A model generated the notes under the pieces. The model ran no database searches. It worked only from the letters and a program-made list of their open reading frames with translations, and had not been told where the DNA came from. DNA of 13,447 nucleotides, taken from NCBI GenBank assembly GCA_937996585.1, contig CALKUW010000338.1, positions 1-13,447 of the forward strand. Direction: 5' to 3'. Below are positions 1 to 6,445 of this stretch, piece after piece (positions within the stretch are counted from its first letter, which is position 1; the number at the start of each line of letters is the position of its first letter). A program made the position numbers and the translations under genes. Source of the stretch: an uncultured Flavobacteriales bacterium. Its GTDB lineage: Bacteria; Bacteroidota; Bacteroidia; Flavobacteriales_D; Sanyastnellaceae.

Positions 1-75
1 CATCGGAGGGAATATTGTGAGAAGCGCAACCTTGTGCCCTGTGAGGAGTTAAATTGTTTGACCGCATTGACCTGC

Positions 76-2748
76 ATGAAGATCAACAAGCTGATCATGA
101 CCGCGATGCTCCTGGCTTGGAGCTTCATGGCGATGGCAACCCACATCGTGGGTGGTGAGATCAGTTATGAGGACCTCGGGGGAGGATCTTACCGGATACG
201 GCTTGTCGTCTATCGCGACTGCGGTCCGGCCAATGCCAACAATACCGGGTTCGACAATGCGGCGTCCGTGGGCATCTTCAATTCCAACGGTCAGTTGGTT
301 GACGTGGTCAACATTCCGCTGTCCTTCCAGAATGTCGATGAGGTGCCGGTGTACCTCGAAAATCCCTGTGGTACCCCGCCGCCCTCGGTGTGCGTGGAAC
401 AGGCCGTGTACCAACAGGTGGTGGACATCGGCACATCGCCCAACGGATTCACCTTGAGTTACCAGCGTTGCTGTCGGAATCCTTCCATCATCAACCTGAA
501 CAACCCGGATGACGCCGGAGCGACGTTCACAACGCAGATTCCGGGAACGAACGACACCACCGATCCCAACAGCAGTCCTGTGTGGAACAGCCTTCCTCCT
601 GTAGCGCTGTGTGCCGGGTTCGATTTCTTCTTTGACCACAGTGCGACGGATGCCGACGGAGACAGTTTGGCCTATACCTTTTGTTCCCCCATGTTCGGGG
701 GTACGCCGAATCAGCCGGCTCCGGATCCGCCCAATGGTCCGCCCTACACCGATGTGAATTGGGCGCCTGGCTATTCGGCCACCTACCCCCTGGATGCGGA
801 CCCAGCCATGGCCATTGATCCCTTGACCGGTTTCATCACGGGCATGCCGACAACCGCAGGGCAGTACGTCATCGGCATCTGTGTGGAAGAATGGCGGGAT
901 GGTGTCCTGCTCAGCACGTCCAACCGTGATTTCCAATTCAATGTGACGGTCTGTGACCCGAACATTTCCTCTCTTGTGGCGAACCAGACCGGCAGCCAGC
1001 TGTGCATTGGGGAGACCATCGATTTCCAGCAGTACTCGATCAATGCCACCTTCTTCCATTGGGATTTTGGTGTTCCGGGGATTGCATCGGATACGTCCAA
1101 TCTCGCCTTCCCCTCCTACACGTTTCCGGAGCCCGGAACCTACACCGTGACCCTGATCGCCAATCCGGGGTGGCCCTGTGCGGACACCTCCACGTCCATC
1201 TATGAGGTGTACGAGCCGGTCGAGCCCGAATTGGTGGTGACGGACTTCGAGTGTCCTGCGGGCATACCGGCCTACGATTTCGGTACGGTGGACGCCTACC
1301 CCAACGCGACCTTCCAATGGGATTTCGGTGCGCTCGCCAGCACCCCCGTTTCCAATCTGGAAGCCCCCTCCCAGATTGCCTTCCCGACAGCTGAATTGGT
1401 CGAAGCACAGTTGACCGTGGTGCAGGATGGCTGTGTGGGCAGCGGTGTGTTGGATTGGACCCCGCCGACGGCACCCACGGCTTCGATTGCTGCGCAGGAG
1501 GATTTCTGTTCGGGCTTCACGGTCGACTTCGACAACAACAGCAGCAATGCCCTGGGTTACATCTGGACGTTTGGTGAGCCGGGCAATGCCGATGTCAGTT
1601 ACGACGCCTTTCCCACCTGGACCTATCCCGGTCCGGGCACCTATGAGGTCCAACTGGTGGCGCTTGGCGATTTCCAGTGCCCGGATACGACCAGCTCCTT
1701 TTATGAGATTGCCTGGTTGCTTGAGCCGTTTTTCGACACCCCGGATCCCGAGTGTTTCGATGAGCACAGCTTCAGCCTGGAAGTGGTCGGGGTCACGGAT
1801 CCCAATGCCGTCATTGCCTGGGATTTCGGGTCGGGGTCGGCAGTCTCTGCAAACGGCGCATCCGTCAATGGCCTGACATTCCCAGAGCCCGGCACCTACC
1901 CTGTGGAGGTTGTGGTGACTGCCGAGGGCTGCGAACGGGATTTCGAAGCTGAACTGGAAGTCCTGTTCGACCCCAGCATTGGCTTTACGGGCGGACCTGC
2001 GACGGGATGTCCCCCACTGCCGGTCAGTTTCCAGAACCTGTCGCAGACGGAGACAGGCGCTTCGTACAGTTGGAATTTCGGGGATGGGACGACTTCCACG
2101 CTGCCGAATCCAACGCACGTCTACGCATTGCCGGGCAACTATACCGTGACCTTGGACATGAGCACCAGCGGATACTGTGTCCAGCAATTGACGAGCACAC
2201 AATCCTCATTCGTGGAAGTGTACCCCGAGCCTGAGGCGGGGTTCACCATCGAGCCCACCCTGGTGGACATCCTCGAGCCATTGGTCCGTTTCGAGGATTT
2301 GAGTTCGAATGCCGTTCAGCATTTCTACAATTTCGGAGATGGCGGGTCGACCACCGAGTCTGATGGCACATACCTGTTCCAGCAAGCAGGGGCATTCACA
2401 GTGACGCAGACGGTGGTGAATGAATTCGGCTGCACCGATGTCGCAACAGGTGAAGTAGGTGTCAATGGCACCCTGTTCTATGCCCCCAGCAGTTTCACGC
2501 CCAACAATGATGGCATCAACGACGCGTGGAAACCAGTAGCGACCGGTTTGGCCGCCTATGAGTGCAGCGTCTACAATCGCTGGGGCGAGGTCATCTTCCG
2601 TACTACTGATGTCGATGAGGCCTGGGTTGGTAATGTCAAAGGAGGTGAGCACTACGCCCCGGACGGTTTCTACCTGTTCCATGTCTACCTGGAGGACCAG
2701 CTGCGCATTCCGGCGACCTATTCCGGTCAGATTCAATTGTTCAGGTAG
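76..2748 (+). CDS. Secreted PKD-repeat surface protein with T9SS type B C-terminal sorting domain
   Basis: This is a predicted exported, cell-surface or released protein, probably adhesive or structural; no enzymatic domain is visible. The 890-residue product begins with a signal peptide (residues 1-21, ending AMA before THIVGG). The THIVGGEISY start and the following 'VYRDC' block are typical of large Bacteroidota surface proteins, and residues around 190-290 resemble a cadherin/Ig-like module (DADGDSLAY). Six PKD-like repeats follow, with their W/Y-x-F-G cores at residues 329, 415, 497, 582, 666 and 751, a very regular 82-86 residue period. Residues about 798-890 match the gliding-motility-associated C-terminal domain (SFTPNNDGINDAW, YNRWGEVIF, PDGFYLFHVYL), which directs export by the type IX system. 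An in-frame GTG at 34 would add 14 residues, but the ATG at 76 gives a clean signal peptide and is preferred. The family is clear; the ligand is unknown. Confidence 0.9.
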   Translation: MKINKLIMTAMLLAWSFMAMATHIVGGEISYEDLGGGSYRIRLVVYRDCGPANANNTGFDNAASVGIFNSNGQLVDVVNIPLSFQNVDEVPVYLENPCGTPPPSVCVEQAVYQQVVDIGTSPNGFTLSYQRCCRNPSIINLNNPDDAGATFTTQIPGTNDTTDPNSSPVWNSLPPVALCAGFDFFFDHSATDADGDSLAYTFCSPMFGGTPNQPAPDPPNGPPYTDVNWAPGYSATYPLDADPAMAIDPLTGFITGMPTTAGQYVIGICVEEWRDGVLLSTSNRDFQFNVTVCDPNISSLVANQTGSQLCIGETIDFQQYSINATFFHWDFGVPGIASDTSNLAFPSYTFPEPGTYTVTLIANPGWPCADTSTSIYEVYEPVEPELVVTDFECPAGIPAYDFGTVDAYPNATFQWDFGALASTPVSNLEAPSQIAFPTAELVEAQLTVVQDGCVGSGVLDWTPPTAPTASIAAQEDFCSGFTVDFDNNSSNALGYIWTFGEPGNADVSYDAFPTWTYPGPGTYEVQLVALGDFQCPDTTSSFYEIAWLLEPFFDTPDPECFDEHSFSLEVVGVTDPNAVIAWDFGSGSAVSANGASVNGLTFPEPGTYPVEVVVTAEGCERDFEAELEVLFDPSIGFTGGPATGCPPLPVSFQNLSQTETGASYSWNFGDGTTSTLPNPTHVYALPGNYTVTLDMSTSGYCVQQLTSTQSSFVEVYPEPEAGFTIEPTLVDILEPLVRFEDLSSNAVQHFYNFGDGGSTTESDGTYLFQQAGAFTVTQTVVNEFGCTDVATGEVGVNGTLFYAPSSFTPNNDGINDAWKPVATGLAAYECSVYNRWGEVIFRTTDVDEAWVGNVKGGEHYAPDGFYLFHVYLEDQLRIPATYSGQIQLFR

Positions 2749-2754
2749 GTCGTA

Positions 2755-2783
2755 TTGGTTTCTGCTTACCTTTTCGAAACCAA
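2755..2783 (+). promoter_or_regulatory. 8-bp perfect inverted repeat in the leader of the PUR-family gene
   Basis: TTGGTTTC at 2755-2762 is the exact reverse complement of GAAACCAA at 2776-2783, with 13 bases between. It starts 7 bases after the stop of the PKD gene and ends 9 bases before the PUR-gene ATG. No T-run follows, so it is not a classic intrinsic terminator. It could be an RNA hairpin covering the start region or an operator. The loop contains TACCTTTT, one base off the TAnnTTTG -7 motif. Role uncertain. Confidence 0.35.
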
Positions 2784-2792
2784 ATCGGAAAC

Positions 2793-3164
2793 ATGGAAGG
2801 CGATCGCAACCAATCGAACTGGGGACGGAATGACCGTCGGGAGGAAGACGTGCACACCATTGCCGTCAAGGCGGGCAAGCGAACCTACTTCTTCGATATC
2901 CGCGCCACTCGGGGCAAGGACCTGTACCTCACCATCACGGAAAGCAAGCGCCAGACGCACGCTTCCGGGGACGTGACCTACAGCAAGCACAAGCTCTTTC
3001 TGTACAAGGAGGATTTCGAAAAATTCAGTGACGGTTTGCGGGACTCGCTAGAGAAAATCAGTGAGCTCCAGGGAACTGATGGTTACCAGTCTGGTGAGCA
3101 CCATGGGCCTGACCGGGGGGCTTCGGAGGCAGACGGACAGGATGTCCGTTTCGACGATTTGTGA
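2793..3164 (+). CDS. PUR-alpha-like nucleic-acid-binding protein (DUF3276 family)
   Basis: The 123-residue cytoplasmic protein matches the DUF3276/PUR family that is widespread in Bacteroidota and related to the PurA-like protein of spirochaetes. Family members bind single-stranded DNA or RNA. The core is residues about 20-90: AGKRTYFFDIRATRG (27-41), YLTITESKR (45-53) and HKLFLYKEDFEKF (66-78), giving the strand-rich single PUR repeat that dimerises in known members. A polar, acidic tail (from about residue 95, rich in G, E and D) is extra and probably disordered. The gene stands alone, 44 bases after the PKD gene and about 200 bases before parA. A small inverted repeat lies just ahead of its ATG. 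There is no visible Shine-Dalgarno, as expected for this phylum. The cellular role of the family in bacteria is poorly defined, so only nucleic-acid binding is claimed. Confidence 0.88.
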   Translation: MEGDRNQSNWGRNDRREEDVHTIAVKAGKRTYFFDIRATRGKDLYLTITESKRQTHASGDVTYSKHKLFLYKEDFEKFSDGLRDSLEKISELQGTDGYQSGEHHGPDRGASEADGQDVRFDDL

Positions 3165-3171
3165 CCTGATC

Positions 3172-3191
3172 ACCCCGCATATGGGCGGGGT
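3172..3191 (+). terminator. Hairpin after the PUR-family gene, possible terminator
   Basis: ACCCCGC at 3172-3178 pairs perfectly with GCGGGGT at 3185-3191 around a 6-base loop, 7 bases after the PUR-gene stop. The stem is short but almost all G-C. The bases that follow (TCCGTGTGG) contain no T-run, so this is either a weak or atypical terminator or a 3'-end stabilising hairpin. It abuts the DnaA box at 3196. Confidence 0.45.
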
Positions 3192-3195
3192 TCCG

Positions 3196-3204
3196 TGTGG
3201 ATAA
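3196..3204 (-). promoter_or_regulatory. Perfect consensus DnaA box upstream of parAB
   Basis: TGTGGATAA on the plus strand is the exact reverse complement of the high-affinity DnaA 9-mer TTATCCACA. It lies in the non-coding gap between the PUR gene and parA, 30 bases ahead of a -7-like motif and about 170 bases ahead of the parA ATG. I saw no second perfect copy in the window, including the gap before dnaA. A single 9-mer can arise by chance, but its intergenic position before a segregation operon near dnaA makes DnaA binding plausible. Confidence 0.5.
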
Positions 3205-3233
3205 ATCGTGGGTACCTGCGGGGGTGCCCCGGC

Positions 3234-3241
3234 TATCTTTG
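3234..3241 (+). promoter_or_regulatory. Candidate -7 promoter element for the parAB cluster
   Basis: TATCTTTG fits the Bacteroidota -7 consensus TAnnTTTG exactly. The usual TTG at about -33 (19 bases upstream) is absent; the sequence there is GTA. A start of transcription around 3246-3250 would give a leader of roughly 125 bases before the parA ATG. It is the only perfect match in this gap. Confidence 0.45.
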
Positions 3242-3253
3242 AGGTTCACCGCC

Positions 3254-3343
3254 ATGGGACCTCTCGTTTCATTGCCAATGACAAGAATGAGGCCATCTGG
3301 ACCGTTGGGTATGATGGAGGAGAACAGCACATTTGAGTCATGA
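3254..3343 (+). other. Possible 29-codon leader ORF upstream of parA
   Basis: An ATG-started ORF of 29 codons begins just after the candidate -7 element and ends in a TGA at 3341-3343. That TGA overlaps the ATG of a second, 9-codon ORF (3340-3369, ATGA junction), which in turn stops 2 bases before the parA ATG. The peptides resemble no family I know. The stop-start chaining is either chance or a translational-coupling leader. Low confidence that it is translated. Confidence 0.2.
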
Positions 3344-3371
3344 GGAGGGTGCTTGAAAACGCAATTTGAAC

Positions 3372-4226
3372 ATGGGCAAGATCATCGCCATAGCAAACCA
3401 GAAAGGCGGCGTCGGCAAGACGACTACCGCCATCAACCTCGGTGCCAGCCTGGGTGCCCTCGAATACCGGACACTGCTGGTCGATGCCGACCCGCAGGCC
3501 AATTCGAGCTCTGGTGTGGGCGTGGACCCCAAATCCGTGCAGACCGGAACCTACCAGTGTCTGGTTGAAGGATTGGATGCGAAGGGGTCCATCGTGGAGA
3601 CGGGCAACCCCAACCTCTGGCTGCTTCCTTCACACATCGACCTTGTCGGTGCTGAGATTGAGCTGATTGGAGAAGCGGAGCGCGAGAGCCGCATGCGCGC
3701 TGCACTGGAGCCCTTGCGCGATGAATTCGACTTCATCCTCATCGACTGCTCTCCTTCCCTCGGCCTGATCACCCTCAATGCGCTGACCGCTGCCGACAGC
3801 GTCATCATCCCTGTCCAGTGCGAATACTTCGCGTTGGAAGGCCTGGGTAAGCTGCTGAACACGGTCAAGATCGTGCAGGGCGGGTTGAATGAAAACCTCG
3901 GAATCGAGGGCATCCTGCTGACCATGTACGATACCCGTCTTCGCCTGTCCAATCAGGTGGTGGAGGAAGTCCGGATGCATTTCCGGGATATGGTGTTCGA
4001 CACCCTGATCCACCGCAATACGAGGCTCGGTGAGGCACCCAGCCATGGGGAGACCATCGTAATGCACGACGCCTCCTGCAAGGGGGCCATCAACTACCTG
4101 AACCTCGCACGGGAGATCCTGCAGAAGAATGATTTGACGAAGCTGCCCAACGCGGAGAAGTTCATCGATGCGGAGGCCGGGATGGCTGCGGCCGAACAGG
4201 GCGATGCGCAGGTCGGACTGAACTGA
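3372..4226 (+). CDS. parA: Chromosome-partitioning ATPase ParA (Soj)
   Basis: A 284-residue deviant-Walker ATPase of the ParA/MinD superfamily. It binds DNA in its ATP form as a dimer and is stimulated by ParB, moving the parS-bound origin region. Visible motifs are the deviant Walker A KGGVGKTT (11-18, with the signature first lysine K11), Walker A' VDADPQ (37-42), Walker B ILIDC with D125 in the SPSLG context, and the PVQCEYFALEGL segment typical of Soj proteins. Length is normal for chromosomal ParA, and no N-terminal helix-turn-helix extension is present, unlike plasmid type Ia ParA. The ATG at 3372 is chosen because the family starts directly with MGKIIAIANQKGG; an upstream TTG at 3366 would add only two residues. 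parB follows after 10 bases. The control region upstream carries a DnaA box and a -7-like motif. Confidence 0.97.
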   Translation: MGKIIAIANQKGGVGKTTTAINLGASLGALEYRTLLVDADPQANSSSGVGVDPKSVQTGTYQCLVEGLDAKGSIVETGNPNLWLLPSHIDLVGAEIELIGEAERESRMRAALEPLRDEFDFILIDCSPSLGLITLNALTAADSVIIPVQCEYFALEGLGKLLNTVKIVQGGLNENLGIEGILLTMYDTRLRLSNQVVEEVRMHFRDMVFDTLIHRNTRLGEAPSHGETIVMHDASCKGAINYLNLAREILQKNDLTKLPNAEKFIDAEAGMAAAEQGDAQVGLN

Positions 4227-4236
4227 TCTGCCGGGC

Positions 4237-5172
4237 ATGTCCAAGAAATCAAAGAAGCCGGCATTGGGGCGAGGGCTGAGTGCCCTTCTCGAGGCACAGC
4301 AGTCTGGAGCTTCTTCTGCGCCAGAAACTGCAAAGAAGCCAAAGGGCTCCGCTGCTGGAGAGCCTGCAGTGGACATGGCGGGCCGGGTCGCACTGCTTCC
4401 CATCTCCGCTATCGAAGCCAATCCGGACCAGCCGCGCCGGACGTTTGAAGCGTTTGCATTGGATGAGTTGGCGGACAGCATCAAAGCCTTGGGGATCATC
4501 CAACCTTTGACGGTGCGCCGGATGAGCGCGGCGAAGTATCAGCTCATCTCCGGTGAACGCCGTTTCCGGGCGTCGCAGATCGCGGAGCTCGACCATGTCC
4601 CGGCCTACGTCAGGGAGGCCAATGACCAGGAGATGCTCGAAATGGCGTTGGTCGAGAACATCCAGCGCGAAGACCTCGATGCAATCGAGGTGGCCATCAG
4701 TTTTCGGCGACTGATGGAGGAGTGTTCGCTGACCCAGGAGGAATTGGCTGCCCGGGTCGGAAAGCAGCGTTCGACCGTGGCCAATTACATCCGGCTGCTC
4801 GGGTTGCCAGCGGATGTTCAGCAATCCGTGGCGGCAGGCCATTTGAGTTTCGGCCACGCCCGGGTTCTTGCGGGCCTGCAGGAGCCCCGCAACCAAAAGG
4901 CGCTGTTCCGGCGTATCCTCGACAAGGGATTGAACGTCCGGCAGACGGAGCGCGAAGCCAGCGAGATGCTGGGACGCAAGCCCTCCCGTAAGACCGCCAA
5001 GGCCGCGGCCCTCAGCCTGCAGATGCAGACCATGCGCGCCCACCTCAGGAACCGGTTTTCTGGCCGTTCCCTCGATGTGAAGGCCAGGGAGGATGGTGCC
5101 GGCCGCATTGAGTTGTACTTCCAGGATGCGGACGACCTGCAACAGTTGCTGGACGAACTCGGTGCCCGTTGA
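4237..5172 (+). CDS. parB: Chromosome-partitioning protein ParB (Spo0J), CTP-dependent parS clamp
   Basis: A 311-residue ParB family protein that loads at parS, spreads as a CTP-dependent sliding clamp and stimulates ParA. The N-terminus contains the ParA-interacting ALGRGLSALL segment (9-18). The ParB/Srx CTPase domain follows, with NPDQPRR (62-68), GIIQPL (86-91), the CTP/parS-loading motif GERRFRA (106-112) and ENIQREDL (140-147). A helix-turn-helix lies at about 165-187 (LTQEELAARVGKQRSTVANY), and GHLSFGHARVL (201-211) belongs to the parS-reading helices. The C-terminus is a dimerisation region (ELYFQDADDLQQLLDEL). It sits 10 bases after parA, and its TGA overlaps the next ATG by one base (TGATG). 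No complete parS palindrome was seen in the window, so the site probably lies elsewhere near the origin. Confidence 0.97.
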   Translation: MSKKSKKPALGRGLSALLEAQQSGASSAPETAKKPKGSAAGEPAVDMAGRVALLPISAIEANPDQPRRTFEAFALDELADSIKALGIIQPLTVRRMSAAKYQLISGERRFRASQIAELDHVPAYVREANDQEMLEMALVENIQREDLDAIEVAISFRRLMEECSLTQEELAARVGKQRSTVANYIRLLGLPADVQQSVAAGHLSFGHARVLAGLQEPRNQKALFRRILDKGLNVRQTEREASEMLGRKPSRKTAKAAALSLQMQTMRAHLRNRFSGRSLDVKAREDGAGRIELYFQDADDLQQLLDELGAR

Positions 5173-5708
5173 TGGTGCGGCCCCTTTCGGTATGTTCCTT
5201 GTTCCTCTTCTGGGCCGCGCCTCTGTTGATGCAAGGGCAGGTGGCTGAGTCGGAGGCGGAACGAAAGGCCAGGATTTCCCGAACCACGTGGCACAGTGCC
5301 GTGGTTCCGGGATGGGGCCAGATTGACAACGGCAAATGGTGGAAGGTGCCCTTGGTCTGGGGGGCGTTGGGGACGAGCGGCTATTTCATCCAGACAGAGG
5401 GTGGTCAGTACAAGGAATACCGGGATGGTTACCTCGCCATGACGGATGATGACCCGGAAACGGTGTACGAGACGTCTTTCGATGCCCAACAGGTCTTGGA
5501 TCGGCGGGATTTCCATCGGTCCAACCTCGAGCAGTCCATCCTGACGTTTGCGTTGCTGTGGGGCGCGCAGGTCGTGGATGCCCATGTCGATGCCCACCTG
5601 TTGGGCTTTGATGTTTCCGAGGATCTCGGCTGGATGCCCGGTACAGGAGCCCACGTAGGCTTGACCTTTACTCGTACCCTGCCCGTAGAACAACGAAGAA
5701 CGAAATGA
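5172..5708 (+). CDS. DUF5683 family envelope protein
   Basis: A 178-residue protein of the DUF5683 family, known mainly from Bacteroidota and often found beside parB and dapB. Its function is unknown. It has an N-terminal signal peptide or anchor (residues about 5-23, SVCSLFLFWAAPLLMQGQ). The family signature is the conserved PGWGQ motif (46-50) followed by NGKWWKVPLVWGALGTSGYF, a short hydrophobic segment that may insert in a membrane. A second hydrophobic stretch (ILTFALLWGAQVVDAHVDAHL) lies in the C-terminal half, and the end (GAHVGLTFTRTL) looks like a beta strand. The ATG at 5172 overlaps the parB stop by one base; a TTG at 5169 would add one residue. The stop overlaps the dapB start (ATGA). 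The strict coupling suggests co-translation with parB and dapB, but gives no clue to mechanism. Confidence 0.85.
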   Translation: MVRPLSVCSLFLFWAAPLLMQGQVAESEAERKARISRTTWHSAVVPGWGQIDNGKWWKVPLVWGALGTSGYFIQTEGGQYKEYRDGYLAMTDDDPETVYETSFDAQQVLDRRDFHRSNLEQSILTFALLWGAQVVDAHVDAHLLGFDVSEDLGWMPGTGAHVGLTFTRTLPVEQRRTK

Positions 5709-6406
5709 GTGGGTCAGCACCCCAAAACTTGAGGATCCTCATCATCGGTGCGGGTCGTATGGGCCAGGCGGTCGAACAGGCTGCCCGTTCCCGGGGGCAC
5801 GACGTGGTGGCCGTATTCGGGCGGGCCGATGTGCAGCATCCAACATGGCCGCCAGCAGATGTGGCCATTGAATTCACGTCGCCGGAAAGCGCCGTGGACG
5901 TCATGGCGGCCTGTCGAGAAAGGCATTTGCCCCTTGTGAGCGGCACGACGGGTTGGGATGCGGACCGTGCCGCCGTGGAAGAGGCAACGGCCTCAGCAGG
6001 TCACGCCCTGGTTTGGGCTTCGAATTTCTCGCGGGCGGTCTACTTGTTCAGGAAGGCCCTCGCCTCTGTTTCGGATGTCATGCGCAGCGCGGAAGACTTC
6101 ACCCCTTCCATTCACGAGGTGCACCATACGGGCAAACGAGATGCCCCGAGTGGTACGGCCAAGACCTTGGCTGAAGACCTGACCGGTGCCGGGTGGCCAG
6201 AGGTGTCTATTGCGGCTGAACGTTTGGCGGGTGTTCCCGGCACCCACAGCGTGGATTGGAGAAGTGCCACAGACAGCATTCAACTGAGGCACAGTGCCTT
6301 TGGTCGTCATGGTTTCGCGCACGGTGCCGTTGGCGCTGCGGAATGGCTCGTGGCCCACCCAGGACCCCACAACCGGATTTTCGGTCCGGAAGACTTTTGG
6401 GGTTGA
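5705..6406 (+). CDS. dapB: 4-hydroxy-tetrahydrodipicolinate reductase DapB
   Basis: DapB reduces 4-hydroxy-tetrahydrodipicolinate with NAD(P)H in the diaminopimelate/lysine pathway, feeding peptidoglycan synthesis in the cytoplasm. The 233-residue protein has the dinucleotide-binding GAGRMG loop (15-20), the EFTSP strand end (56-60), SGTTGW (79-84), SNFS (106-109), and the catalytic/substrate block HHTGKRDAPSGTA (140-152) with H140/H141 and K144. It is shorter than the 273-residue E. coli enzyme, as is usual for Bacteroidota DapB. The ATG overlaps the DUF5683 stop by four bases (ATGA), indicating translational coupling. lepB follows 39 bases after the stop. A palindrome-like GTCAGCACTGAC occupies 6425-6436 in that gap, too tight a loop for a hairpin. 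Confidence 0.96.
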   Translation: MSGSAPQNLRILIIGAGRMGQAVEQAARSRGHDVVAVFGRADVQHPTWPPADVAIEFTSPESAVDVMAACRERHLPLVSGTTGWDADRAAVEEATASAGHALVWASNFSRAVYLFRKALASVSDVMRSAEDFTPSIHEVHHTGKRDAPSGTAKTLAEDLTGAGWPEVSIAAERLAGVPGTHSVDWRSATDSIQLRHSAFGRHGFAHGAVGAAEWLVAHPGPHNRIFGPEDFWG

Positions 6407-6445
6407 TATTGCGTTCAGATTGCCGTCAGCACTGACCCACATTCC

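Noticed and set aside
49..2202. 717-residue minus-strand ORF across the PKD gene
   Set aside because: It is antisense to a clear signal-peptide/PKD/T9SS gene, shows no family motifs, and its Arg/Gly/His-rich composition is that expected of a shadow frame in GC-rich coding DNA.
6425..6436. GTCAGCACTGAC palindrome in the dapB-lepB gap
   Set aside because: The loop is only 2 bases, too tight for an RNA hairpin, and there is no support for an operator.
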